Numbered from the stretch's first letter, positions 50,737 to 61,493 are shown. The stretch is 64,000 nt of DNA from an uncultured Clostridia bacterium (GCA_934772525.1 CAKVMI010000005.1:88999-152998); one strand, 5' to 3'. The notes: a model not told the origin generated them from the sequence alone. Numbers and translations are program-made.

Positions 50737-51276
50737 ATGAAAAAAGTATCCTACATCAAATGCCCAAGGTGCGAGTTGAATTATATTAAAAGCACAGAAA
50801 GGTATTGTCCGGTATGTATGGCAGAACTTAAACTTGCTGGCGAGGCTTTTGAACATTTTGAAGATGAGGACGAACTAGAACTTTGTCCAATCTGCGGTCA
50901 AAACTTTATTTCACCAGACCAAAAGTGCTGTGAAGAATGTGCTAGGGGAAGATGTGAAGATGAAGACGATGAGGAAGATGATAGATTTTCGGATACAGAA
51001 CCAGAAGAGAAGCCAGAATCTTGGGAAGACGATACGGTTAATGTAGAAGATGATGAAGTAGAAATTGTTCCACTATCAACACTTGCAGGCGATGAGTTTG
51101 AAGATGACGACGATGAAGAAAGCGAAGAAGAAGATAGCGTTAAGCCGGGTGCATTTACCGATGAGGATGAAGACGACCTTGCCCTTGATAATCTTGACGA
51201 CCTAGATGATGATGACATAGATGAAGAGGATGAAGACGATGACGAGGACGAAGACGACGAAGATGATGACGAATAA
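50737..51276 (+). CDS. Double zinc-ribbon protein with a hyper-acidic tail
   Basis: 179 residues from ATG 50737, which has AAAGGAGA 7 bases upstream; the frame runs back to a TTG at 50710 without a site. Two cysteine pairs form one ribbon (CPRC...CPVC, residues about 9-26) and two more form a second (CPIC...CCEEC). After residue about 70 the protein is almost wholly Asp/Glu, with a final run of acidic residues. This resembles nucleic-acid mimics or the RNA polymerase delta subunit in composition only. It lies directly upstream of the 16S rRNA promoters with no clear terminator between. Function unknown. Confidence 0.75.
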   Translation: MKKVSYIKCPRCELNYIKSTERYCPVCMAELKLAGEAFEHFEDEDELELCPICGQNFISPDQKCCEECARGRCEDEDDEEDDRFSDTEPEEKPESWEDDTVNVEDDEVEIVPLSTLAGDEFEDDDDEESEEEDSVKPGAFTDEDEDDLALDNLDDLDDDDIDEEDEDDDEDEDDEDDDE

Positions 51277-51348
51277 TTGTCATATAGTATGTTAAAAAGG
51301 GTTTATTTGAAGCAATTTAAAAAATTTTGATTTTTTTTGAAAAAGGTG

Positions 51349-51377
51349 TTGACAAATAAAAACAAAGGTGTTATGAT
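51349..51377 (+). promoter_or_regulatory. 16S rRNA promoter P1
   Basis: TTGACA (51349-51354), a 17-base spacer and TATGAT (51372-51377), preceded by an A/T-rich tract that can act as an UP element. Confidence 0.88.
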
Positions 51378-51482
51378 TGTTTCGCTGTCAACGAGAGAGC
51401 ATAAAAAATAAACATTTAAATGTGAATTATATTGCTTCAAAAAAACTTTTGAAAAAAATTTGAAAAAATTTTGAAAAAAGTG

Positions 51483-51511
51483 TTGACAAACAAAAACAAT
51501 AGTGATAATAT
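51483..51511 (+). promoter_or_regulatory. 16S rRNA promoter P2
   Basis: TTGACA (51483-51488), a 17-base spacer and TAATAT (51506-51511). The whole block is a near copy of P1 134 bases upstream, including the preceding TTGAAAAAxGTG. Confidence 0.88.
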
Positions 51512-51559
51512 TGTTAATGTCGTCACGGCAACCACAAATTGCTACGGTTACGACAAACG

Positions 51560-51600
51560 AAACTTCACAATTAAATAATTTGAATTGATAGGTTTTATAC
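51560..51600 (+). other. Left arm of the 16S precursor processing stem
   Basis: This stretch is closely complementary to 53429-53465 (for example TTGAATTGATAGG against CCTATCAATTCAA). The two arms would bring both ends of the 16S precursor together, the usual RNase III substrate. Confidence 0.8.
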
Positions 51601-51744
51601 AAGATTCGTGTTGAAGAATTTTTCAACTTAAAAATCATGTCCTTGTCAATCGTGAATAATATTCACACAATTTTTTAAAGTTTAGCAAATACAACTTTAT
51701 TACGTCAGTAATAAAAGTTCGTTAGTTAGAATAAAAATCTTAAT

Positions 51745-53270
<1,526 letters not shown>

Positions 53271-53466
53271 AAGGAGTTGCTAATTAGATTTATCTTGTAT
53301 AAAGCCTAATGCAACATCTTGTCGACTTATTGGTTGTACACCAATAATGAAGAACCTGTTATTCTGTAAAACCGACAGAAGTATCTGTGGACAGTAAACA
53401 CACAGAGAAATATGTTACAAGGACTGAAGTATAGGCCTATCAATTCAAGTTATTTGATGAAGTTTG
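53271..53466 (+). other. 16S 3' trailer with processing arm
   Basis: About 196 bases between the 16S 3' end and the terminator. It begins AAAGGAG, complementary to the anti-Shine-Dalgarno. It contains the right processing arm at 53429-53465. No tRNA gene is present. Confidence 0.75.
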
Positions 53467-53498
53467 AAACCTTAGAGATTTTTCTCTAAGGTTTTTTT
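53467..53498 (+). terminator. Terminator of the 16S rRNA unit
   Basis: AAACCTTAGAGA pairs with TCTCTAAGGTTT around a 4-base loop, followed by TTTT. It shows the transcript ends without reaching a 23S gene. Confidence 0.92.
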
Positions 53499-53631
53499 AT
53501 GTGTTTTTTGAAAAATGAATTAAAAAATAAATTGTTATAATTTCTTATACTTTTGTAGGTAGTTTTAGTATTCAAGTTAAATTTTTTGCCCCTAAATTCG
53601 TGTAAATAGACAAAATAATTTTGATAATGTA

Positions 53632-53925
53632 ATGGAAATCCTTGGTCTTTCAAATCCAATATTTGAGTACAACAAAGATGAAAATTTGTGGTCATTAAAA
53701 ATGGCATTTGATGGCAATAACCAAAAGGTTACTTATAATGTAGATGCAAATACTGGTAAAATTTTACAATTAAAGCAATATGATGAAGCATATAAACAAG
53801 CGTCTTATTACAATGAAGTTCCAGAATTGTTTGCAGATATGTACAAAAAAGCATTTGAAAATATAGGTAACATATCTATGTTTAACATAATGCCTATGGT
53901 TGATGAACCTCAACAAAATCAATAA
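53632..53925 (+). CDS. Small PepSY-like protein, possibly 5'-truncated
   Basis: 97 residues from ATG 53632, without a recognisable ribosome-binding site. The frame stays open upstream to 53596, after a stop. The first half (ENLWSLKMAFDGNNQKVTYN and VDANTGKILQL) resembles one PepSY domain, which usually sits in secreted or membrane proteins that inhibit peptidases. No signal peptide is visible. It may be a remnant of a longer gene cut off when the 16S unit and its terminator came to lie next to it. Confidence 0.5.
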   Translation: MEILGLSNPIFEYNKDENLWSLKMAFDGNNQKVTYNVDANTGKILQLKQYDEAYKQASYYNEVPELFADMYKKAFENIGNISMFNIMPMVDEPQQNQ

Positions 53926-53954
53926 TTAGTTTAAAATTCTTACAAAAAACTTTT

Positions 53955-53988
53955 AAATATGCAGAGTAAAAACTACTTTGCATATTTT
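53955..53988 (+). terminator. Terminator after the PepSY-like ORF
   Basis: AAATATGCAGAGTA pairs with TACTTTGCATATTT (one mismatch), followed by Ts. Confidence 0.82.
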
Positions 53989-54040
53989 TTTGTTTTAAAA
54001 ATTAGCAAATATTTTTGTTGGTGCAGTCATATCATTTATT

Positions 54041-54304
54041 ATGAGTTTTAATAATGAAATTGAAAATATATTTGGCGATGAATACAAAAATGCAGAATAC
54101 GCACTGCATTGCTTTGGAGATAAAATCTTAGTTATAGAAGGCTATAAAAAGATTATTTCGTTTAGTGGGGTTAATATTAGTGTTAGACTCAGCAATAATT
54201 CAAAAATAATCATTGATGGGGCAAAAATGGTTATAAAAAGACTTGAAAAAGGCGAGTTAGTTATAAGCGGAGATATTTTATCAATAACCAAACAAGGGGC
54301 GTAA
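54041..54304 (+). CDS. yqfC: YqfC sporulation-family protein
   Basis: 87 residues, the YabP/YqfC family (typical length about 93). Segments KILVIEGYKKIISFSGVNI and VISGDILSI match. In Bacillus the gene belongs to the sigma-E regulon of the mother cell. No Shine-Dalgarno precedes the ATG; CATATCAT at 54028-54035 resembles a sigma-E -10 box. It starts the yqfC-yqfD-ybeY-era block. Confidence 0.85.
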   Translation: MSFNNEIENIFGDEYKNAEYALHCFGDKILVIEGYKKIISFSGVNISVRLSNNSKIIIDGAKMVIKRLEKGELVISGDILSITKQGA

Positions 54305-54306
54305 AA

Positions 54307-55443
54307 ATGGGTAAAATTAGGTTCGAGATTGATGGTCTTAATTTGGATAGGCTCATTAATAAGTTGGAAGACAATAACATTGGCATAGAAAATGTCGAAA
54401 AGTCTGATTATAACAAAATGGTTCTAACTTGCAAAAGTAAAAATTTTGGCAAGGTTAAAGAGATACTAAAAGCACTTCATTTAGAATATACCATTATCGG
54501 CGGAAGTGGCTTATTATATTTTTTCAAAAAAAACTGGTTTAGATTTGGTTTGCTAATTGGCTTAATTTTTACTATTTATGCTTGTTTTTATGTGACGAGT
54601 ATTTATTGGAATGTAGAAGTTGTTGTAGATACCGAAAATGCACAAATTCAAGAAAAGGTAGTTGAATATTTAAATAGTCAAAATCTAAAAGTTGGTGCAA
54701 AAAAACAGAAAATAACAGCTAGGGATATAGAAAGGAAGATTTTGAAAAATATTAATGAGTGTTCGTTGGTTGTGGTAGAGGAAAATGGCGTAAATATAAA
54801 GGTTTTTGTAAGACAGTCGGTAGAACGAAGTGGCGTAGCAGAATCTGACGTTGTAGCAAGTCGCAGTGGTGTAATTGAAAAAATTGATATAAAAAGCGGA
54901 AATTTGCTTGTAAATGTTGGAGAAGCGGTTGTTTCGGATCAGCCACTAATTAAAGCGGATAAAGTTGGGGATGTGTTTTTGGAAGCGAAGGGAGATATTT
55001 TTGCAAGGTGCTGGATAGCGGGCGAGAGTGTTGGTAGTGTAGAAAATAAGACTATTAAGCGTACTGGAAGGGTAATAACTATAGAATACATTACAATGTT
55101 TGGTCAAAAGTTGTATTCGTCAAAAAATACCGAAATAGACGCCGAAAATACCTTTTTAAAATATCAAACGGAAGTAACAGAAAGTAATTTAAGTCAAAAT
55201 AATCTGTTGCCGATTAAAAAAATTTCAATTAACTACTATGAAATTGAAGAAGTGTGTGATATAATAAGTCATGAACAGTTAGTAGAAAATTTAAGACAAC
55301 AAGCGTTAACAAATGCAGAAAGATTACTTCCGCAAAATGCAGAAAATTTGGGAGTTACTTATAAAGTAATAGAAATGGGGAGTATAACGAAAGTTGTTTG
55401 TAATATTGAAACTGTTATAAATATTGCAAAACGTGGAGAATAA
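54307..55443 (+). CDS. yqfD: YqfD sporulation-family membrane protein
   Basis: 378 residues, normal for YqfD. The N-terminal about 75 residues are cytosolic, followed by one membrane helix (about 78-98, RFGLLIGLIFTIYACFYV) and a long extracytoplasmic part (DIKSGNLLVNVGEAVVSDQ). It is linked to sporulation in Bacillus; the molecular function is not established. It lies 2 bases after yqfC and 3 bases before ybeY. The phoH and pgpH genes that usually separate yqfD from ybeY are missing. Confidence 0.88.
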   Translation: MGKIRFEIDGLNLDRLINKLEDNNIGIENVEKSDYNKMVLTCKSKNFGKVKEILKALHLEYTIIGGSGLLYFFKKNWFRFGLLIGLIFTIYACFYVTSIYWNVEVVVDTENAQIQEKVVEYLNSQNLKVGAKKQKITARDIERKILKNINECSLVVVEENGVNIKVFVRQSVERSGVAESDVVASRSGVIEKIDIKSGNLLVNVGEAVVSDQPLIKADKVGDVFLEAKGDIFARCWIAGESVGSVENKTIKRTGRVITIEYITMFGQKLYSSKNTEIDAENTFLKYQTEVTESNLSQNNLLPIKKISINYYEIEEVCDIISHEQLVENLRQQALTNAERLLPQNAENLGVTYKVIEMGSITKVVCNIETVINIAKRGE

Positions 55444-55446
55444 CAA

Positions 55447-55944
55447 ATGATTGTTAATTTTTTAAATACCCTAAAAGTTCCGAAAAAAACTAGAGAAGAA
55501 ATGAAACGTGTTATGGAAGAATGTCTAAAGTACTTAAACCAAACCGAGCCTACCGAAATTAATATAGCGTTTGTAACACCGGAAGAAATAAGGGAAGTTA
55601 ACAAAAATCAAAGAGGAAAAGACGTTCCAACGGACGTATTAAGTTTTCCTTCAATAAACTTAAAAGTTGGGGAAATTATTGACCTTACAAATATGGATCA
55701 TAAGTTTAATATAAACCCAGAAAATGACGCATTTTCGCTTGGAGATATGCTTTTGTGTATTGATGTTGCAAAAGCTCAAGCAAAGGAGTTTAAACACAGT
55801 TTAGAAACCGAATTGGTGCGACTAAGTTTACATAGTATATTGCATTGCTTGGGGTATGACCATATAAAAGATGAAGATTATGCAGTTATGCATAAGGTCG
55901 AAATGGAAGTTGGTAAACTTTGTGGATATGATTTTAGTGAATAA
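55447..55944 (+). CDS. ybeY: Endoribonuclease YbeY (rRNA maturation)
   Basis: 165 residues, normal length. The zinc site HSILHCLGYDH (HxxxHxxxxxH) and the KDVPTDVLSFP region identify YbeY, which takes part in 16S 3'-end maturation and ribosome quality control. It lies directly before era, a partner in 30S maturation. Confidence 0.95.
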   Translation: MIVNFLNTLKVPKKTREEMKRVMEECLKYLNQTEPTEINIAFVTPEEIREVNKNQRGKDVPTDVLSFPSINLKVGEIIDLTNMDHKFNINPENDAFSLGDMLLCIDVAKAQAKEFKHSLETELVRLSLHSILHCLGYDHIKDEDYAVMHKVEMEVGKLCGYDFSE

Positions 55945-55954
55945 GGAGAAAAGT

Positions 55955-56854
55955 ATGGAAAATCAAAAGAAAAAGTCAGGGTTTGTAGCGGTAGTTGGTA
56001 GACCAAATGTTGGCAAAAGTAGTTTAATAAACGCTATGGTTGGTGCAAAAGTGTCTATTACTGGACCAAAGCCACAAACCACACGAAATAAAATTCTTGG
56101 AATAAAAACGGGGGATAATTATCAAATAGTTTTTGTTGATACCCCAGGCGAAATCAACCCACGAAACGAGTTGGGTCAATATATGAAAAAGAGTATTGAT
56201 ACCGCAATAAATGGTATTGATTTATTATTAATTGTCTTAGATGGAACCAAAATTGGAGAAAAAGATTTTAAACTACTAGAAAAATATAAAAATGTTAAAG
56301 TTCCAATTTTTGTATGTATCAATAAAACGGATATTGCAAAATACGATGAAGTTTATCCAAATCTTGCAAAATTGAATGAATTGCCATATATAACAGAATT
56401 TATATCTACCAGTGCAAAAACGGGTAAAGATGTTGATACTTTAATTCAAAAGATTGTAGAAAGGTTACCAGAAGGCGAATTTATGTTTGATCCCGACCAA
56501 ATAACCGATAAAACAATTAGGTTTTTAACAGCAGAAATTATTAGAGAAAAGGCACTACTATATTTACAAGAAGAAATTCCTCATGGTATAGCAGTGGATA
56601 TTCCAAAATTTGATGAGAGAAATAAAGTTATAGAAATTGAAGCCGAAATCATTGCAACAAAAGAAAACCATAAACCAATAATAATTGGTAAAAATGGCGA
56701 TATGCTAAAAAAGATTGGTATAAGTGCCAGAAGGGAAATAGAAGAATTAGTAGGGAAGCGAGTTAATCTACATACATTTGTTAAGGTCAGAGAAAACTGG
56801 CAAGATAACCTAAGTACTCTTAGAGATTTTGGTTACGACAAAAAAGGACTTTAA
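55955..56854 (+). CDS. era: Era GTPase
   Basis: 299 residues from ATG 55955, which has AAGGAGAA upstream; the longer frame starting at 55871 overlaps ybeY and is not a start. G1 GRPNVGKSS, G3 DTPG and G4 NKTD are present, followed by a C-terminal KH domain (KPIIIGKNGDMLKKIGISAR). Era binds the 3' end of 16S rRNA and checks 30S maturation. Confidence 0.97.
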   Translation: MENQKKKSGFVAVVGRPNVGKSSLINAMVGAKVSITGPKPQTTRNKILGIKTGDNYQIVFVDTPGEINPRNELGQYMKKSIDTAINGIDLLLIVLDGTKIGEKDFKLLEKYKNVKVPIFVCINKTDIAKYDEVYPNLAKLNELPYITEFISTSAKTGKDVDTLIQKIVERLPEGEFMFDPDQITDKTIRFLTAEIIREKALLYLQEEIPHGIAVDIPKFDERNKVIEIEAEIIATKENHKPIIIGKNGDMLKKIGISARREIEELVGKRVNLHTFVKVRENWQDNLSTLRDFGYDKKGL

Positions 56855-56935
56855 AAAGTTGAATTTCAAAATTATAAAATAGCAAAAAGTGTACATACTT
56901 ACTATAAAAGTTAAACAAAAAGGATGTAGTGAGTT

Positions 56936-57064
56936 ATGGAAAATAATTTTGAAAATGAAAAAAGTGCAAAAGAGTTAGCATGGGAACTTTTTAAGCAGTC
57001 GGGCAATATTAATTATTATAGACTATACAGTGATTTAAAAGAAAAAGAAGAAGAAAATAAGTAA
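56936..57064 (+). CDS. yqzL: YqzL-like small protein
   Basis: 42 residues (MENNFENEKSAKELAWELFK at the start). The core WELFKQSGNINYYRLY matches the pattern of YqzL (W-x-x-F-x-x-[ST]-G-x-x-x-x-Y-L-x-[YF]), a tiny protein found between era and recO in Firmicutes, exactly as here. AAAAGGA precedes the ATG. Function unknown. Confidence 0.82.
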   Translation: MENNFENEKSAKELAWELFKQSGNINYYRLYSDLKEKEEENK

Positions 57065-57168
57065 TTTTTAGGGTATTATGTAAGACATAATTACATTGCA
57101 GGAAATGGCTAGAAGTGTTTATATTACTCATTTTGGGCGTGGTATTATGTCACACATACAAAAGAGAA

Positions 57169-57873
57169 ATGGATAGAGAATTAAAGGAAAACGCAATTTG
57201 TTTAGGTGCAACCGATATTGGGGAGTATGATAAAATACTAACTCTTTTATCGGTAGAGCGAGGGCTTATAAAAGCAAAAATTAAAGGCGTAAAAAAGCCA
57301 AAAGCGAAACTTGCATTTTGCAGTTTCCCTTTTTCTTTTGGCGAATACATATTCGTAAAAATAGGGAATTCAAATACCGTTATTAATTGTTCGCATTATG
57401 ATAGTTTTTTTGAATTAACTTACGACTTAAATAAATATTATGCGGGTGCAAGTTGTTTGGAAATTACTAAGTTGATTGCAAAAGAAAACCAACCTTGCAC
57501 GGGATTATTTGTATCATTATTAAAATCTTTGCAAAATTTATGCTATACCGATATTAGCGTGATTACAATTTTAACAAAATACTTTTTAGATTGCTTAGAG
57601 TTTTGTGGATTTACAATTAATATAGATATTAATTTAAAATTAGAAAAACCAATATTTTTTAATGCAGATTTTGGAATTTTGTGCAACACAAAAGATGAAA
57701 ATTGTATAGAATTAAAGCAAATGGACGCCGAAGGTTTAGTGCAATTACTTTCTGGTGGTATGGACGAATTAAATGACCAAATTAAAACTAGTAAAAATCT
57801 ACTAAAACTAGTCGTAACTTTTTTTGAATTAAAAGTTGATGATAGATTGACGGTAATTCATAAATTTATTTAA
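57169..57873 (+). CDS. recO: DNA repair protein RecO
   Basis: 234 residues from ATG 57169, where the typical RecO start appears (DRELKENAICLGATDIGEYD); the frame extends to 57115 but those 18 residues are hydrophobic and not family-like. The N-terminal OB fold shows LSVERGLIKAKIKGVKKPKA. The C-terminal part keeps two cysteines but not the full four-cysteine zinc finger. RecO loads RecA on SSB-coated gaps with RecR. The gene order era-yqzL-recO supports the call. Confidence 0.9.
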   Translation: MDRELKENAICLGATDIGEYDKILTLLSVERGLIKAKIKGVKKPKAKLAFCSFPFSFGEYIFVKIGNSNTVINCSHYDSFFELTYDLNKYYAGASCLEITKLIAKENQPCTGLFVSLLKSLQNLCYTDISVITILTKYFLDCLEFCGFTINIDINLKLEKPIFFNADFGILCNTKDENCIELKQMDAEGLVQLLSGGMDELNDQIKTSKNLLKLVVTFFELKVDDRLTVIHKFI

Positions 57874-57943
57874 AAATTGTTTTCGTATTTATTTGTGTCA
57901 GAAAGTATTGGTGTGTTAAACTAATATAAAAGAGGTGGAACTT

Positions 57944-58627
57944 ATGAAAATTTACGAGGAAAATTTGCCAGAAGGGTATGTATTAAAGGAAACTGTTGAT
58001 TTTAAGTCTAAAAAAACAATGATTATTCTAAACATTGTAGCAACTATTATTATGCTTGCAGTGATTATTCCATCAACTATTTTATTACTTCCAAAACTTG
58101 AAGCAGTAGAAAGAATTCCTTTTTGGGTGTTTTTAATCTTTATTTTGGGTGCAATTATTTATATTTTTATGCACGAAGGAACGCATGCTCTTGCAGGTAT
58201 GATGTTGACACATAAAAAGCCGAAGTTTGGAATTGGTTTTTCGGTTGCTTATTGCTATTTTGAAGGATTGTATTTGTATAAGTGGTCAGCACTAATTGTT
58301 GCTATTGCACCATTATTGGTTTTTGGTGTTGCATTTATTGTTCCAGCCATTGTTTGTACAAATGGAATAGTTCAATTAATGTTTTGGTGGCTTTTTGCAA
58401 TGCATATAGGCGGTTGTACTGGAGATATTTATGACGCTATAATTATCTTATTTAAAAGAAATTCTGCTGATATGTTAATGCTTGATGATGGTGTAACTCA
58501 AAGGTTTTACGAAAAAGAAGATATAAAAACCGAACAACAAGTAAAAACCGAAGAACTTAAAGATGATATGGAAGTTGAAACTAAAAAGGGTGCGGAAATT
58601 ACAATAGAAAGCAGTAGTACAAATTAA
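57944..58627 (+). CDS. DUF3267 membrane metalloprotease-like protein
   Basis: 227 residues from ATG 57944, which has AGAGGTGG upstream; the GTG at 57935 lies within that site. Four membrane helices surround the motif HEGTHALAGMM, a HExxH zinc site, as in the DUF3267 family of putative zincins. The last about 45 residues are charged and cytosolic (EEDIKTEQQVKTEELKDDM-like). Target unknown. Confidence 0.82.
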   Translation: MKIYEENLPEGYVLKETVDFKSKKTMIILNIVATIIMLAVIIPSTILLLPKLEAVERIPFWVFLIFILGAIIYIFMHEGTHALAGMMLTHKKPKFGIGFSVAYCYFEGLYLYKWSALIVAIAPLLVFGVAFIVPAIVCTNGIVQLMFWWLFAMHIGGCTGDIYDAIIILFKRNSADMLMLDDGVTQRFYEKEDIKTEQQVKTEELKDDMEVETKKGAEITIESSSTN

Positions 58628-58771
58628 AAGTTAAATATTGTAATTATTGGTTCATCTAAAATTTGCGTAATAGAAGATATGAGAATCTATCAATTTTGAG
58701 ATAGGTTCTTTTGATTTATATTAAGGCAATTAAAGGCATGGTTAATTTTTTGAACAATTTTTGAAATATGG

Positions 58772-58801
58772 TTGCAAGAGATAAAATGTGTGTGTTATAA
58801 T
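58772..58801 (+). promoter_or_regulatory. Promoter of ppdK
   Basis: TTGCAA (58772-58777), an 18-base spacer and TATAAT (58796-58801), about 39 bases before the ATG. Confidence 0.75.
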
Positions 58802-58839
58802 ACACTTTGTCGAAGACAAAAATATTTAAGGAGAAAATT

Positions 58840-61488
58840 ATGGCAAATAAATACGTTTATTTATTTAGTGAAGGAAATGCCAAAATGAGAGAACTTCTTG
58901 GTGGTAAGGGCGCAAACCTTGCTGAAATGACTAAGATTGGTCTACCAGTTCCTCAAGGTTTTACTATCACAACTGAAGCCTGCACACAGTACTATGAAGA
59001 TGGTCGTCAAATTAATGATGGTATCCGTGCTGAAATTATGGCTAACATCGAAAAGATGGAAGAAATTACTGGTAAAAAGTTTGGGGATAAGGAAAATCCT
59101 CTACTAGTTTCAGTTCGTTCTGGTGCAAGAGCATCTATGCCAGGTATGATGGATACAATCCTAAACCTTGGTTTAAACGAAGAAGTTGTTGAAACTCTAT
59201 CAAGAAAGAGTGGTAACCCACGTTGGGCATGGGACTGTTATAGAAGATTTATTCAAATGTTCTCTGACGTCGTTATGGAAGTTGGTAAAAAGTACTTCGA
59301 AAAATTAATCGACAAGATGAAGGAAGAAAAGGGAGTTACTTTTGACGTAGATCTAACTGCCGAAGACCTAAAGACACTTGCTAACCAATTTAAAGCAGAA
59401 TACAAGAATCAATTAGGAAAAGAATTCCCAGATGATCCAAAGGAACAACTATTTGAAGCTATTAAAGCTGTATTCCGTTCTTGGGACAACCCACGTGCAA
59501 ACATCTATCGTATGGATCATGACATACCTTATTCTTGGGGTACTGCCGTAAACGTTCAAATGATGGCTTTTGGTAACATGGGCGAAACAAGTGGTACTGG
59601 TGTTGCGTTTACACGTAATCCTGCTACTGGTGAAAAGGGTCTTATGGGCGAATTCCTTATGAACGCTCAAGGTGAAGACGTTGTTGCTGGTGTTAGAACT
59701 CCAATGCCTATTCAAAAGATGGCAGAAGTTATGCCAGAAGTTTACGAACAATTCCAACAAATCTGCAATACTCTAGAAAACCATTACAGAGATATGCAAG
59801 ATATGGAATTCACTATTGAAGATAAGCACCTATATATGCTTCAAACTAGAAATGGTAAGAGAACTGCTGCCGCTGCAATTAGAATCGCTTGCGATTTAAT
59901 TGATGAAGGTATGATCAGTGAAGAAGAAGCACTTATGCAAATTGATGCAAAGACATTAGATATGTTATTGCACCCACAATTTGACGCAAAGGCATTAAAG
60001 GATGCTGACAAGAATAACCTTGTAGGTAAGGGTATCGCTGCATCTCCAGGTGCTGCTGCTGGTACTATTGTATTTACAGCAGAAGATGCTGTTAAGCATG
60101 GTAAAAACAAAGAAAAGGTAGTTCTAGTTCGTCTAGAAACAAGTCCAGAAGATATCGAAGGTATGAAATATGCTCAAGGTATCCTAACCGTACGTGGTGG
60201 TCAAACATCTCACGCAGCCGTTGTTGCTCGTGGTATGGGAACATGCTGTGTATCTGGTTGTGGCGATATTAAGATGGATGAAGAAAACAAGTGCTTTACA
60301 CTTGCAGGCAAAACCTATCATGAAGGTGATGGAATTAGCCTAGATGGTTCTACCGGTAATATCTACAACTGCATCATTAAGACTGTTCCAGCTGACCCTA
60401 ACAGTGGTTACTTTGGCAGAATTATGAAGCTTGCAGATAAGTACAGAAAGCTAGGTGTAAGAACCAATGCAGATACCCCTCAAGACGCAGAGCGTGCCGT
60501 AGAATTAGGAGCAGAAGGTATTGGTCTATGCCGTACAGAACATATGTTCTTTGATCCAGCAAGAATTGGCGCATTCCGTGAAATGATTTGTGCTGATACT
60601 GTTGAAGAAAGAGAAACCGCACTTGCAAAGATTGAACCAATGCAACAAAAAGACTTCGAAGGTCTAATGGAAGCATTACATGGTATGCCAGTTACAATTC
60701 GTTTCTTGGATCCACCTCTACATGAATTCGTTCCAACAAGCGAAGAAGATATAGCTGCACTTGCAAAAACACAAGGTAAGACCGTTGCACAAATTAAGCA
60801 ACTAATTGCTGACCTTCACGAATTTAACCCAATGATGGGACATCGTGGATGCCGTCTAACAGTTACTTACCCAGAAATCGCTGTTATGCAAACAAAGGCA
60901 GTTATCAAGGCTGCTATCGCTGTTTCTAAGCGTCATCCAGATTGGAAAGTTGTTCCAGAAATAATGATCCCACTAGTTGGAGAAGTTAAGGAACTTGCTT
61001 TTGTTAAGAAGACTGTTGTTGAAACTGCTGACGCCGTTATTAAAGAAGCTGGCGTAGAATTAAAATATGAAGTTGGTACTATGATTGAAATCCCTCGTGC
61101 TGCATTAACCGCAGACGATATTGCAAAGGAAGCTGAATTCTTCTGCTTCGGTACTAACGACTTAACTCAAATGACATTCGGATTTAGCCGTGATGATGCT
61201 GGTAAATTCTTACCAAGTTATTATCAAAATAAGATTTATGAAGCTGATCCATTTGCAAGACTAGACACTGTTGGTGTTGGTAAACTTATGGATATGGCTG
61301 TAACTCTAGGAAGAAAGACTCGTCCATCTATCCATTGTGGTATTTGCGGTGAACATGGTGGTGACCCATCAAGTATCGAATTCTGCCATAAGATTGGTCT
61401 TGATTACGTTTCTTGTTCTCCATTTAGAGTGCCTATTGCTCGTTTGGCTGCTGCTCAAGCTGCTATTAGAGAAAAGATGTCTAAGTAG
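58840..61488 (+). CDS. ppdK: Pyruvate phosphate dikinase
   Basis: 882 residues from ATG 58840, which follows AAGGAGAAA; the frame extends to 58807 without a site. The N-terminal nucleotide-binding domain (GGKGANLAEMTKIGLPVPQG), the swivelling phosphohistidine domain (GGQTSHAAVVARGMG, His near 458) and the C-terminal PEP/pyruvate barrel (MIEIPRAAL, FGTNDLTQMTFGFSRDD) are complete. It interconverts PEP, AMP and PPi with pyruvate, ATP and phosphate. Codon choice is more regular than in nearby genes, in line with high expression. Confidence 0.98.
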   Translation: MANKYVYLFSEGNAKMRELLGGKGANLAEMTKIGLPVPQGFTITTEACTQYYEDGRQINDGIRAEIMANIEKMEEITGKKFGDKENPLLVSVRSGARASMPGMMDTILNLGLNEEVVETLSRKSGNPRWAWDCYRRFIQMFSDVVMEVGKKYFEKLIDKMKEEKGVTFDVDLTAEDLKTLANQFKAEYKNQLGKEFPDDPKEQLFEAIKAVFRSWDNPRANIYRMDHDIPYSWGTAVNVQMMAFGNMGETSGTGVAFTRNPATGEKGLMGEFLMNAQGEDVVAGVRTPMPIQKMAEVMPEVYEQFQQICNTLENHYRDMQDMEFTIEDKHLYMLQTRNGKRTAAAAIRIACDLIDEGMISEEEALMQIDAKTLDMLLHPQFDAKALKDADKNNLVGKGIAASPGAAAGTIVFTAEDAVKHGKNKEKVVLVRLETSPEDIEGMKYAQGILTVRGGQTSHAAVVARGMGTCCVSGCGDIKMDEENKCFTLAGKTYHEGDGISLDGSTGNIYNCIIKTVPADPNSGYFGRIMKLADKYRKLGVRTNADTPQDAERAVELGAEGIGLCRTEHMFFDPARIGAFREMICADTVEERETALAKIEPMQQKDFEGLMEALHGMPVTIRFLDPPLHEFVPTSEEDIAALAKTQGKTVAQIKQLIADLHEFNPMMGHRGCRLTVTYPEIAVMQTKAVIKAAIAVSKRHPDWKVVPEIMIPLVGEVKELAFVKKTVVETADAVIKEAGVELKYEVGTMIEIPRAALTADDIAKEAEFFCFGTNDLTQMTFGFSRDDAGKFLPSYYQNKIYEADPFARLDTVGVGKLMDMAVTLGRKTRPSIHCGICGEHGGDPSSIEFCHKIGLDYVSCSPFRVPIARLAAAQAAIREKMSK

Positions 61489-61493
61489 TAATC

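Noticed and set aside
50898..51218. Reverse-strand serine-rich ORF
   Set aside because: It is the mirror of the Asp/Glu codons of the acidic zinc-ribbon gene.
53271..53466. Spacer tRNA or start of a 23S gene after 16S
   Set aside because: No cloverleaf and no 23S 5' sequence is present, and a terminator follows.
55871..55954. Long form of Era overlapping ybeY
   Set aside because: ATG 55955 has AAGGAGAA, and the standard Era N-terminus begins there.
57115..57168. Longer RecO start
   Set aside because: The extra residues are hydrophobic and not part of the RecO fold; the conserved start is at 57169.
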